64,000 nucleotides of DNA from Acytostelium subglobosum LB1 (Eukaryota > Evosea > Eumycetozoa > Acytosteliales > Acytosteliaceae): contig NW_012236528.1 of the NCBI RefSeq assembly GCF_000787575.1, positions 311,552 to 375,551 on the forward strand, written 5' to 3'. Position 1 is the first letter of the stretch. Every line of letters starts with the position of its first letter. The translations under genes were made by a program, and so were the position numbers. The notes under the pieces were generated by a model. That model ran no database searches and had not been told where the DNA came from. It saw only the letters and a program-made list of their open reading frames with translations. Shown one piece after another: positions 9,579-20,133 of the stretch.

Positions 9579-10276
9579 ATGGAAATACCAAAGACATCAA
9601 CTTTGCACCAGGCATCAGAAGACTCACTATATCTAAAATCAAATAAAATTGTAAGTTCTAGTTATTATTACTTTTGTGATGTTGTAGTTGTAAACAGATA
9701 AAACATGTAGATCTTTAAAGTATAATAATAATGTTGTATTCGTTAGATGATATTGAAGTTGAGGATCCAACTTACTACCCTGTTTGGGGTACGCGGGTCT
9801 CACTCAAGATGGAAGTTGCAAATTCAGAGTTTGGACTCCACCCCACTTTACACCACACCACAAGGCCTCACTAAAAAAGGACCTCGTTTCGTTTTTTGGC
9901 GTGCCCCAGATCCACACCACACCCACTTCACTTTTGTGGACAACGTTTGTATCACTGTTTCTGCCTCGCCTAGTTACCTGTTTCAGACTTTCACACTACA
10001 GAGGTCCTCCATTGTCGTCGCAACAGATCGGACTCCATGATGTCGTTTGTTTGTCAATGCTGGGAGAGAGCATCAGTAATAACGACTAGGACCAACATGC
10101 ATACCGCTGGAGTGTGCCAACTTGGCGTTGCCGAGGGTACTTTCGCTTCCCGAATGAGAGACTGTATGCCAAGTTGTCAGACGATGGATGGTACCTTCAC
10201 GCCGATATCCATTATCGAACGAATCGTTGTTATCTTCATATTCATATTCATTCATTCGTTATTATACATTTCTTGA
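9579..10276 (+). other. Unresolved coding-like region, three frames
   Basis: ATG 9579 opens MEIPKTSTLHQASEDSLYL and runs to an ideal GTAAGT donor at 9651; the matching acceptor is CGTTAG at 9746. Continuing in phase, 9747-10040 is open (about 97 residues, including KKGPRFVFWRAPDPHH and FTFVDNVCITVSAS). The other two + frames of the same stretch are also partly open and protein-like (IEVEDPTYYPVWGTRV; DGSCKFRVWTPP), and coding-like sequence continues to about 10276 in a different frame (NERLYAKLSDDGWYL). That pattern suggests an unrecognised spliced gene or a frameshifted old gene. No known domain. Confidence 0.35.
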
Positions 10277-10484
10277 CTAACAGTGACACTTATGTCTATC
10301 TGTCCATCATCATTCTTATCTTCATCACATAATAATAATAATAATAATATTACAATATTTTATATATCCAATGCCAAACTTATGGCAGATCATTAACTCA
10401 ATACAAACACATATATACAATCAATAATAGCAACAGCATAATAAGCAGTAGTATTACACTTACATACAAACAACAACAACAATA

Positions 10485-13400
10485 ATGGGTATCGAAACAC
10501 CATCCAGTCCGGAGTTGACCACAGTGGATATTGAAATGGAACCAACATCCACCACCAACAATGGCAACAACAATAACAATAACAATAATAATGAGGTCCA
10601 TATCTCAATGCCATCAGGCCGCCGTAACTCGGTAGGCGGTGGCGAAGGCGCCGCACTCGACCTGCCATTCATCTCGAATGAAGTTTCCGCCTCCACAAGG
10701 ACCTTCAGTGGATTCTCATCAAAGAAGGAAGCCCAACCAGGCGTCAACAAAGAGTCCACTACGACCACGACCGGCTACGACTACCGTGCCTCGTGGCGTA
10801 CCCCCCTGCGTCGTCAACTCTTTGACTCTCCGAGCGACGTCGAGATCAAGCTGGCCAAGGAGAAGGAGGAGAACTACAGGAAGACCCTCGAGCGAAAGAA
10901 GGAGCAGATCAAGCCACTCGAGAGCATCATGGAGGAGCTCAAGGCCAATCCCAATGGTCTATCCTCAGCGGAGGTTGAAATAAGGTAGGTTGGAGCATGT
11001 CTGCCAAATTTTTGGCGAAGTCACTTGATCGGATACCCATGTCACATGACTGGAATTCGATCACGTGATTACAGTAATATCACGTGACATTTTTATTAAT
11101 ATTTTCCAACATCATTATCATCATAATAGAACTGCACAATATGGTCCCAACAAGATCCCCGACGTCAAGAGGTATCCAATCCTGGAGTTCCTCTACTTTA
11201 TGTGGAATCCACTGTCCTGGACAATGGAGTTGGCCGCATTGGTATCCATTATCCTGATTGATTACGTCGACTTTATCCTCATCTGCGCCCTGTTGCTCAT
11301 GAACGCCACCATCGGCTACTACGAAGAGCACACTGCCGGTAATGCCGTGGAGGCATTGAAGAACTCTCTCGTCTCCAGCACCCGTGTGCTGCGTGACGGC
11401 AAATGGGAAATGAAACCGTCACACGAGTTGGTGCCAGGCGACGTCATCATCCTCAAGATTGGCGCCGTCGTGCCAGCCGACTGCCGCATCATGGAGTGCG
11501 AGGGTGTCAAGATCGACCAGTCCTCACTCACAGGCGAGTCCCTTCCAGTCAACAAGAAGATCGGCGACGAAGTCTACTCAGGCTCGACAATGAAGCAGGG
11601 TGAGGCCACTTGCGTGGTCACCGCCACCGGAATCAACACCTTCTTTGGTCGCGCTGCCAACCTCGTCCAAGAGACCGAGAGCCACGGCCATCTCCAGATC
11701 GTCCTGCGTAACATTGGTCTGTTCTGTATCATCTTCATTGCCATCTGGGTGGTCGTTGAGCTACTCGTCCAGTTCATCGGAAGAAAGGCCCAGTGTGTTG
11801 GTGTTGGCGAGGGCAAGTGCACCACGCTGAACAACGCTCTAGTGCTGCTGGTCGGAGGTATCCCAATTGCAATGCCAACGGTTCTCTCTGTGACCATGGC
11901 CATTGGTGCCACACAGCTTTCCAAGAAGCAGGCCATCGTCTCGCGTCTCACTGCCATTGAGGAGCTTGCCGGCATGGACATCCTGTGCTCGGACAAGACC
12001 GGAACCCTGACACTCAACGTCCTCACCGTCGACACCCCCATCTGCTTTGGCAGCGCCACTCCGGAGCAAGTCATTCTGGAAGCATACCTGGCGTGCTCAG
12101 AAGGAGACGACCGCGACGCTATCGATGTGGCCACGACCAACTATGCCCACGAGAAATATCCCAACCTCGACTATGCTCAATACCAGATCACCAAGCATTT
12201 CCCATTCAACCCCGTCGACAAGAAGGCCATGGGTCTCGTCAGAGGTCCAGACGGCAAGGAGTTCAAGACTGCCAAGGGTGCCCCACAGATCATTTTGAAC
12301 GAGTCTTCCAACAAGGACACACTGGGCGAGGTTATCACCCAAGAGATTGAGAACCTTGCTGAGCGCGGCTACCGTGCCATCGGTGTCTCGCACTCATACG
12401 ACGCTCCACACTACAAGACCTGGGAGTTCACTGGTTTGATCCCCCTGTTCGATCCACCCCGCCACGACACTGAAGACACCATCAAGCGCGCCTTGGAGAT
12501 GGGTGTCAGGGTCAAGATGATCACAGGTGACCAGCTGGCCATTGCCAAGGAGACTGCCCGCCGTCTCGGCATGGGTGGCAACATGTTCACCGTGCCATAC
12601 CTCAAGAACAACGACCTGGGAATGAAGAGCAGCGACCTCATCGAGATGGCCGACGGCTTTGCCGAGATGTGGCCAGAGCACAAGTACAAGGTTGTTCACT
12701 CACTGCAGAAGCGCAAGCACATCGTCGGTATGACTGGAGATGGAGTCAACGACGCACCCGCCCTCAAGAAGGCCGACATTGGAATTGCCGTGGCTGGTGC
12801 CACTGATGCCGCACGCTCTGTCTCTGACATTGTGCTCACATCCTCCGGTCTTTCTGTCATCATCGACGCCATCATCACCTCGCGTAAGATCTTCCAGCGT
12901 ATGAGAAACTACGTGATCTACTCCGTTTCGGCTACCGTTCGTATCTGTGTCACCTTTGGTATCCTGACAATCGGTTGGAACTTCCTCTTCCCAACCATCG
13001 CCACCGTCATCATTGCCATCCTTAACGATGGCACCATGCTCACCATTGCCAAGGACCGCGTCAAGCCACGTGCCACCCCCGACAAGTGGGACCTCAAGGA
13101 GGTGTTCCTGATGGCACTCTGCTACGGCCTCTATCTCGTCGCCTCGTCCATCGTCCTGTTTGCCCTCGTCCACGACTCAACCTTCTTCGAGGACAAGTTC
13201 GGCCTGGTCAAGTTGACCAACAACGAGCTGCGTGGACTCATGTACCTGCAAGTGTCCATCTCTGGTCTTGCCACGATCTTTGTCTCGCGTTCCCAGGGTC
13301 TCTCATACTTTGAGCGTCCAGGCATGCTCATGTCGATCGCCTTTGTTGGCTCGCAGGTTGTCGCCACATTCATTGGTGTCTACGGATTCAAGGGCTACCC

Positions 13401-13620
13401 ACACAATGGCGAGACTGACTTTGAGGGCTGTGGATGGGGCTATGCTCTTGTCTGCTGGATCTGGTGCATCATCTGGTACATCCCAATGGACTTTATCAAG
13501 TTGCTGATCACCTACATGTATCAGGGCAAGATCAGATTCTACAACAAGTCGCACACCAACCATCTTGGCGCCTTCTTCCGTAAGGGCAAGAAGCCAATCG
13601 CCAGTCCAGTAATAGGTTAA
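10485..13620 (+). CDS. Plasma-membrane P-type (P3A) H+-ATPase
   Basis: Two exons, 10485-10984 and 11130-13620, give about 996 residues. The N-terminal ~125 residues are low complexity (Asn, Ser, Thr). The conserved core then shows the A-domain TGES motif (QSSLTGESLPV), the phosphorylated aspartate in CSDKTGTLT (about D455), the N-domain lysine region KGAPQ, and the P-domain hinge GDGVNDAPALKKADIGIA. About ten transmembrane segments are expected; the PMA-type motif NPLSWTMELAALV marks the first. It couples ATP hydrolysis to proton export across the plasma membrane, as fungal and plant PMA pumps and D. discoideum PAT1/PatB do. The 145 bp intron carries two CACGTG palindromes. Codon bias indicates strong expression. 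Confidence 0.95.
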
Positions 13621-13794
13621 CCATATATCCGGATGGATATTATAATTATTAGTTTGGCGAGCCAACTGTCAACATCAGACAAGTACTCGCCGGCGCTGCC
13701 CCCAATAAACACAATCAAACATTGTTGTATTAACAACTTATATATAACAATTTATTGGTCGGTTCCAAATGAGTAATTGTACATTGTACATTAA

Positions 13795-13983
13795 TTAAAG
13801 GCTAACGTATCTTGGACCAACAGCAAAGGTCTTTGGCTGGTACCACATTCCATCAGCTGATGAGTTGGCATTGGATGTTTGAGTAATAGTTTGATTCATT
13901 CCAGAAGTGTATACATTGTTTGATGTTTGGATTGAAGTAGAGTTGGACATGGTAGTCAACTTGGTAAGATTCTTGAACAACAT
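13795..13983 (-). CDS. Small Ser/Thr/Asn-rich protein, 62 residues
   Basis: An ORF starting MLFKNLTKLTT and ending FAVGPRYVSL. The middle is rich in Ser, Asn and Thr, like many small developmentally regulated dictyostelid proteins, but it is not a member of a family I can name. Support for it being real: the composition is not simple repeat, a TATATATTATATT box lies just upstream (about 13990-14000 on the minus strand), and AT-rich sequence follows the stop. It converges with the H+-ATPase gene, with a 174 bp gap. No membrane segment or signal peptide. Function unknown. Confidence 0.55.
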   Translation of the reverse strand: MLFKNLTKLTTMSNSTSIQTSNNVYTSGMNQTITQTSNANSSADGMWYQPKTFAVGPRYVSL

Positions 13984-14575
13984 TGTTGGGTATATATTAT
14001 ATTTGAAGGATACTTTAAAGTATTTAATTACTTAATTGTTTGTTTGATTGATGATGTAAATAATGATGATCCGCACTCTCTTTAAATAGGTTGTTTTTTG
14101 ATGATGACAATCATCTTAAAACGACAGTCTTTTAAGAGATCAATCATTATTGATTGATGAAACTGTGAATGTGATTGAACACAAACACACTCAATCAACT
14201 CAATAGACCATGATCATTGAATTGTCATTGATACAAGACAGGTCGATGGTTGGTGTCATCCAACTGTGTCACCAAGTGTCAGGTGTTCAATTGAACTGAA
14301 TCCGGCAACATAATGATTGATTGATTGATTGATTGACTGCCTGGAGGACTGATTGATTGATTTGTAATTCTCCGTCATGCAACCACCCACCACACACAGA
14401 CATTCACTACAGTTGACAGGGAAATGATCACTTGCAATCAGGTGACAGTCATATGTTATTGGAATTGCTGGTTGATTCCCTCATCTCTGTTTCAAAGTCA
14501 CTCATCACTGAACTCCACTCAATCCACTCCACTTGACTCGATCCCATTGTAATTGTATTCCTATCTCTTTCGATT
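13984..14575. other. Intergenic region, no gene seen
   Basis: GATT/GATTGATT runs around 14318-14360, AT-rich promoter-like DNA near 13990, and a CACACA stretch. Holds the shared upstream/downstream DNA of two minus-strand genes. Confidence 0.6.
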
Positions 14576-16285
14576 TCAAGATATATTATTATTTTGAATA
14601 ATACTCCTGCGTCTCTTCATGATTAGTACTGATGTCGAATGTTCTGATTGGTTATCATCAGGTTGGACAACCATTGAGTTGAATCGATGTTGTGTCAGGT
14701 GTTCCAGATATTGTGATTGATCAGTCCCCAGTTCAGTTGATATAATACACACGAATACATCTAGACATCGCATACTTGGATCGTCCAGGAAGTATCCAGT
14801 ATTTTCAATATTATGCTCACTGACCATGAATGGCAATGATAGCTTCTCCAGACAGTTATAATGATTCTCCTGCAGCGCCTCTAATAATGCCTCCATCAAC
14901 TCATTGCAATCTCCAACATGTGGGTTGTGATGGACCAACGACTCTGATGTATCCTTGTCCAATCCAGACAAGGAGAGTAATCGAAGTGATCGTGTTGTGG
15001 ACACCAAGCGAATCACTTCTGGCAACAATATTTGATAGGAGAGCGATAATGTGAGTGCGGTGAGACTGGGGAATGAGTTGCCATCAAACAGCGACCGTTC
15101 GATTGCCTCTGCCATGCTACTGCCGTCCTTCTTGTCCGCCACACGGACACTCAGCGATCGGACCCCATCGTGGAATCGGACCGCCAGCTTGGTCTGGCCG
15201 GCGAACCAATCGTCTAGGTCCAGTTGGACATCGCGATACGCTCTCTGCTCCAGCATGGCCATCGTTGTTGCGTTGAGTGCCAGTCGAGGCAGACGCACAC
15301 ATGTCAATGATGTGTTGTTGGCAAGGTAGTCGCACAGCTGCGAAGTGTTGAAGTCCGTGTATAACGACAGGTCCAGCGTGTGTAGGTGCTTCAGTCGCGT
15401 GAGATGCATAAAGTGATTGGGTAACTCATTTGTGTTGAGCGCATTGAGGCCAAGCGACTCGAGCCCCTCGGGCAGGGCAGCCAGTGTCGACTCATACATC
15501 TCCACGCTTCCAAAAAGACCGCGCAGAGACACGTTCTTGAGGTGTGGCGAGCTCGCGAGGAATGTGGGTAACATAGTCGAGTCGAGGATGTTGAATGGGG
15601 ACACCGAGACATTGAGCGAACGCAAACTCCGCAGCACGGGAGCCAGTGTTGACAGCACAATCTCGAGATTGTTAATCGGTTTGTTCGGCAGCCACTTCCA
15701 AGTGCTATGATCAAAGTCCCACGCAGAGATTGCCAGCGACTCGAGCGAGAACATGTCTTCGTGGATCGATTGTACCAGCGCGACAAACTGCTCCAACGAC
15801 GGCGTGAGCGTGTAGGGCGTCAGGTCTGCGCGCAGGTCGAGGTGCAGTCCGCGCAGACGTCCAAATATCTCGGCAGTGTGTTTGTCATGTTCGCCATCAT
15901 CATCATCGTCGTCTTGTAACAAGTCTCCAGTGATTGTATTGCGTCCATTACCAATGCGGAAACTGTCGATTGTGTTGACTGACTTAAGCAAGCAGTGAGG
16001 GTTGGCGATGTGCGCACCAACTTGATAGAGATGTGCAGTGGACAAGACTGAATGTGCACTCAACAGCATACTGATGTGATTGAACCATACACGATTAACT
16101 GTTGCCAATGATAAAGTATATGATGGATGAGTTCTATAACTTATACTCCACAAAGCATCTATCAATGCATGTTGTACTACATCCGATAGATACACATGAC
16201 ATGGTTGTAACTGAGCGGTGTCATTGAATCCAACATCATTTGACGAGTCGTCCAAGTAGTCCACATAAAACAAGTTGAGGTCCAT
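14576..16285 (-). CDS. F-box/LRR-like protein of a dictyostelid expanded family
   Basis: 569 residues in one exon. Around residues 33-80 is an F-box-like segment (VQHALIDALWSISYR ... ATVNRVWFNHIS) in which a Leu/Val-rich helix is followed by a V-x-x-W-F motif, as in the F-box-like start of related proteins in this window. The rest consists of irregular leucine-rich repeats (LESLGLNALNTNELP, HLHTLDLSLYTD). By analogy these proteins would recruit substrates to SCF ubiquitin ligases, but the Skp1-binding segment is divergent and the role is inferred. Related genes in this window lie at 25263, 26756 and 51507. Start: the ATG gives a short acidic leader (MDLNLFYVDYLDD). Confidence 0.75.
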   Translation of the reverse strand: MDLNLFYVDYLDDSSNDVGFNDTAQLQPCHVYLSDVVQHALIDALWSISYRTHPSYTLSLATVNRVWFNHISMLLSAHSVLSTAHLYQVGAHIANPHCLLKSVNTIDSFRIGNGRNTITGDLLQDDDDDDGEHDKHTAEIFGRLRGLHLDLRADLTPYTLTPSLEQFVALVQSIHEDMFSLESLAISAWDFDHSTWKWLPNKPINNLEIVLSTLAPVLRSLRSLNVSVSPFNILDSTMLPTFLASSPHLKNVSLRGLFGSVEMYESTLAALPEGLESLGLNALNTNELPNHFMHLTRLKHLHTLDLSLYTDFNTSQLCDYLANNTSLTCVRLPRLALNATTMAMLEQRAYRDVQLDLDDWFAGQTKLAVRFHDGVRSLSVRVADKKDGSSMAEAIERSLFDGNSFPSLTALTLSLSYQILLPEVIRLVSTTRSLRLLSLSGLDKDTSESLVHHNPHVGDCNELMEALLEALQENHYNCLEKLSLPFMVSEHNIENTGYFLDDPSMRCLDVFVCIISTELGTDQSQYLEHLTQHRFNSMVVQPDDNQSEHSTSVLIMKRRRSIIQNNNIS

Positions 16286-16554
16286 CCTTCCCTCTTATGT
16301 ATTTGTTTGATTGATTGATTGATTGAATGAATGAATAACAGATCATCATCATTGAGTTGACCCCGCTTCACACATACATAATATATATCTTGATCATGAG
16401 ATATAGGTGGGGGTGGGGTGTGGGAACAAATGTTAATTTATGGGTTGGAACTATCCCAATAAAAAAAAACCTTGATTGATTGATTGATTGATGGTATGAT
16501 GAAACGACATTTCATACAGAGTGAAGTTTATTCGATATCCTGGAATGAGGACTC

Positions 16555-16947
16555 TTAGACCTCACGAACCAAACGGGAACCCCATGGACACCAGGTGTTG
16601 CCTGGGAGGAAAGCTCCACCAACCTCTTGGAGGTGCTCCTCAACGTAGGAGATGGAAGCGTCACAGACCTCGATGGCAAAGTCAAAGAACTTGATGGTGG
16701 TGGAGTTGAGCTGGTAGGACCACTCCCAGTTGTACCAGGCATCCTGAGCGACGACCTTGCCCATGATGTGTGGCTTCTCGGTGGTGGCACCGCTGAGGAG
16801 AGCACGAGCGTGTTGGATTGTGGCTGGGTCTGACAACTTGATGGTGAACTCATCAACATCATCGGAGAAGACAAAGTAGGCGTTTCTAGCTTGTGCCAAA
16901 GCAATAGTGACGAGCAACAAGGCGGCAATAATTTGGAATGACTTCAT
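16555..16947 (-). CDS. Small secreted BP74-like protein
   Basis: 130 residues with a clear signal peptide (about 1-20, [19 protein letters not shown]). The mature region begins [17 protein letters not shown] and contains [33 protein letters not shown], then [22 protein letters not shown] as the end. This matches from memory the domain called BP74-related/calmodulin-binding protein, found in Dictyostelium and in many bacteria as a short secreted protein. Two cysteines (EVCDAS, NTWCPW) could form a disulfide. The gene is intronless and its codons are strongly C/G-ending, so it is probably well expressed. The biochemical function is not established; the BP74 name should be verified by search. 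Confidence 0.75.
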   Translation of the reverse strand: MKSFQIIAALLLVTIALAQARNAYFVFSDDVDEFTIKLSDPATIQHARALLSGATTEKPHIMGKVVAQDAWYNWEWSYQLNSTTIKFFDFAIEVCDASISYVEEHLQEVGGAFLPGNTWCPWGSRLVREV

Positions 16948-17287
16948 TTTTGTTTGTATATTTGTTTGATTATTTGATTGAATAATTGATTAATTATTTG
17001 ATTGAATCATGAATTGAATGAAATAACTGTTGTCCATTTTATAGACTTCTGGAAATATGTTTGAGAGACATGTCAAGTGTCACTTCATCGTGACATCCAT
17101 CATCCATATTAGGACATCATGGACATATGAGATAATATGTGGTTATAATAATTAATCTTTGTAATTAATATATTACAATGTATTATATGTTTGATTAAAG
17201 TATTAATGATAAGGGTTAGAACATTGTCAGTCGTGTTATTTTGATTGGTTTGGCACCTAATAGGGTGTTCCGACACTTCAACTAAAA
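16948..17287. other. Intergenic, divergent promoter region
   Basis: Very AT-rich around 16950-17010 and 17140-17210. It probably contains the promoters of the minus-strand BP74-like gene and of the plus-strand 37-residue ORF. Confidence 0.5.
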
Positions 17288-17401
17288 ATGAGACGTCGTG
17301 GAATCCAGTTCTTTGGCTTTGACAACGAATCAAAGCAACCCTTCACCAAATCGAGAAGTGACCATGAACACCTCGCTGCTGGTTCTAATGCATTCTTCTA
17401 A
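17288..17401 (+). CDS. Candidate 37-residue microprotein
   Basis: A short intact ORF: ATG 17288 to TAA 17399-17401, beginning MRRRGIQFFGFDNESKQPF and ending GSNAFF. Although short, it looks coding. Codons are those of expressed genes here (CGT CGT GGA ATC CAG TTC, GAC AAC, CTC GCT GCT GGT). It is preceded by an AT-rich promoter-like block (17141-17210) and followed at once by AATAATAAATATA, typical of a 3' end. It is basic at the N-terminus and has no membrane segment. It could instead be the last exon of a longer gene, though I found no upstream exon. No family recognised. Confidence 0.5.
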   Translation: MRRRGIQFFGFDNESKQPFTKSRSDHEHLAAGSNAFF

Positions 17402-17853
17402 TAATAAATATATGAATGAAGTTCACTGTGATGATGGAAGATGGATGATTGATGTGCAAATGCAGTGCACAGACACTGTCTTTATTGGATTGTTTTGGAA
17501 GTAGTCCATATATATATTCTTTGTCCGCAAGCAAGTGGTAGGTGCACCAGTGTTGCCTTGATGCCTTGATACCTGAGTAGTAGCCCAATGGTAAACGAAC
17601 ATGGAAAATAATAATTGATTGGCTGCGCTCTGGAAGTTGGTTATGTTGATTGTTTGAAATGATTGAAATGATTGAGTGATTGAATGAATGATCATATGTA
17701 TATGTATATATATATGTATATATAGGAGTATATGTATGTATGTATGTATTGTATAGTATGTTATGTATGTATAAGGGTGTGTTTGGATATGTGATTGATT
17801 GATTGATTGATTGATTGAATGATTGAATATCGAAATTGAAGTTGGAGTGGGGA
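17402..17853. other. Intergenic region with TATG and GATT repeats
   Basis: Contains ATATGTATATATA/TATGTATG repeats at about 17694-17775 and GATTGATT runs at 17790-17825. Short ORFs on both strands have no supporting features. Confidence 0.5.
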
Positions 17854-19116
17854 TTATTTATCCCGCTTCTTCAATGTTTCATCTAGTGATACATAGTTCT
17901 CGTTGATGGCCACTTGACACAACTCGACGATCTGGCCTTGTTTGAGCTTGCTGATGAGGGGCAGGTTGAGCGACGTCACCCACATGACGATGCTGAAGCG
18001 GCTGGGGAACACCTTGGTCGGCGAGCTCTCGATGATCTGCAGGAACTCGGCCAGCTCCTCCTTGGAGAAGTTCTCCTTCTTGGCGCGGTGCGGGTCCGAG
18101 CCGACGTAGACGTCGTCCTTGGCGTAGATCGTCTTGGTCGTGTAGCTGACCAGAAAGTCGTTGTGCTTGGCCTCCTCGAGGATCTTCTCAAACTGCGAGC
18201 GGTGGATGCGCATGCCCATCATGTTGCCGAGGCGCGGCAGGATCACCTTGAACGTCGGCCGGAAGCCGTCCTCCTTGAGGCCCTGCAAGACCGCGCGCAG
18301 ATGCTTTAAAACGAGGTTCTCACTATACAGTGACTGTGAACTGGGGCTGCGCTCGAGCACGCCGCCAGCCGTGCCCATCGGGGTATGCATGTTCATAATG
18401 TTGTTGTTGTTGTTGTTGTTGTTGCTCTGGTGATGGTGGTGTTGTTGGTGTTGTTGGTGTTGGAGGTTGAGGTTGAGGTTGAGGTTGTGAGTGTGATTGT
18501 GATGATTAATCGCCATTTCCAGGGCCGTCGGAGTGGACGGTAGCGACGGCGAGGAAGTGAGAGCATGCGGAGAACCAGTGGCCGACGTCGGCGAGGGCAG
18601 GGGCGACGAAGAGAGCAGGTTCAGACGGCTGCCGCCACCGCCACCGCCGCTGCCAGACAGGCCCAGCTTGTGGAACGAGCTGGCAAGGGACAAGGGATTG
18701 TTGGAGGGGGAGTTTAGGCTGTGGGGCGAGGAGAGCGCCGACGATACGGACATTGGTGATCCGGGCAATGACGAAGACGAGCTGGAAAGTGATGGCGAGT
18801 TGAGGCCGCTGAGGTTAAGGTAACTCAACGATGAGCTGACTGGTTGGTGTTGTGATTGTTGTTGTTGTTGTTGTTGTGACTGTTGTTGTTGCTGTTGCTG
18901 GTGATGTTGGCGCGGCGATGGTGCGTGCGTGGGAGTGTTCGATCGGGAGTTTATGTGTGTCGGTAGTGGCTGCGGGATGTTGGGCGAGGAGGATTGTTTG
19001 GATTTTGGATGTTTCGAGGGTAAAGGTGGGGAGTGATGATGGTGAATGTGATGTTGTTGATGGTCGATATCATAATAAATACTACTGTCTATACTACTAA
19101 TATTACTACTTCCGCT

Positions 19117-19164
<48 letters not shown>

Positions 19165-19503
19165 GCTATTGCCACTATTGTTATTACTTGTGGAATGATG
19201 TTGCTGTTGTTGCTGCTGTTGCTGTTGTTGGTGTTGCTGTTGTTGTCCAACTAAAAAGTTAAAGAATGAGTTATCATGTTCGCTCAGCTGTTGTTGTTGT
19301 TGTTGTTGCTGCTGCTGCTGTTTCTGTTGGCTACTATTTTGAGTTTGTGTGGGGGGAAATGTCAGTTTGAGTTTCCAGTTTGCTTGCCCTCACCACATCC
19401 ACACAACAAATAATAATACTTACATTAACTTTTGATAATTCAAGTCAATGTCTGATGTGAAATAACTGTAAGAGTCCTTAGGGTATATGGCCGTTGGGCT
19501 CAT
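17854..19503 (-). CDS. Poly-Q/N protein with conserved C-terminal (LOTUS-like?) region
   Basis: Exon 1 is 19503-19424 (MSPTAIYPKDSYSYF...), with a GTAAGT donor. Exon 2 is 19333-17854. The phase-2 join leaves 519 residues. Residues about 30-300 are long Gln, Asn, His and Ser tracts (including CAA/CAG and AAC runs). The C-terminal ~160 residues are compact and conserved-looking (NLVLKHLRAVLQGLKEDGF, GNMMGMRIHRSQFEKIL, FPSRFSIVMWV), with the helix-strand pattern of a winged-helix/LOTUS (OST-HTH) RNA-binding domain; that assignment is tentative. Its ATG overlaps the TGA of the upstream NYN ORF (ATGA). NYN plus LOTUS is a known fusion (MARF1/limkain-type), so the two may be one gene interrupted by an undetected intron or a sequence error. 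Confidence 0.75.
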
Positions 19504-20133
19504 TGTTGGAGGAGGCGGCGAGGACTGGTCGCAGCCGAACCTGCGCTGGCCGATGATGAGACAACGGGCAGGCAGTTCACTCTGATGCCTCTGGACTTTA
19601 GCGAAGATAATATCGAGTATTCATTCGCGCGTCGATCAATTAAGAATATATGAAGTCCATTACTGCGAGACAGTTCAAAGTTGTCGTAGACAAACTCCCA
19701 AACCCTGCTGACCATCTCTGTTGTCTGATCGATTGCAGCGACTATAATGTACATGGATGGAAGGATTGGTATATGGTAAGTATGCGTGATCACGTGATGT
19801 CAAGTTTGTATGGGAATCGCCGATCAGCTGATCGATCGCTGATCAGCTGATTGATCTTCTGTCACGTGACATTTTTTAAAAAATGCTGGAAGTTAACTTA
19901 CCCTCGACTATATTGACACCGCTTTGGATCAGCTCGTACTTGGTTGAGTTGTACCTGGTGTTGTTATTGAGGTTGGAGATGTCGGTGACGGCGATGAACT
20001 GCTTCATCACGCCAAAAGAAGCGACATAGGCCTTGAGCTGCGCCAAAAAGTTGGAGATGGGCACCATTGGTGGGGATGGACACTCCATCAAGTTCCAAAA
20101 CACCCCGACCAACGGGTAGGACAATGACTCCAT
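19500..20133 (-). CDS. NYN-domain (MARF1-type) ribonuclease-like protein with degenerate active site
   Basis: Exon A is 20133-19902 and exon B 19741-19500. The phase-1 intron (GTAAGT ... TTATAG, 160 bp) is well supported. The protein, about 157 residues, starts MESLSYPLVGVFWNLMECPSPP, which lines up with the NYN opening VGVFWDxENCPxP, and continues QTTEMVSRVWEFVYDNFE ... IFLIDRRANEYSILSSLKSRG, equivalent to the SGDxDFS strand. In active NYN/PIN nucleases the aspartates of FWD and SGDxD bind metal; here they read FWN and RRANE, so catalysis is probably lost. The stop TGA 19502-19500 overlaps the ATG of the next ORF. It is likely the N-terminal half of the poly-Q/LOTUS-like gene downstream. Confidence 0.7.

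Noticed and set aside
10393-10768. Minus-strand ORFs over the H+-ATPase start
   Set aside because: Poly-Ile/Val/Cys products are complements of the Asn-rich N-terminus.
18852-19254. Plus-strand poly-Val/Leu ORFs
   Set aside because: Complement of the CAA/AAC (Gln/Asn) tracts of the minus-strand gene.
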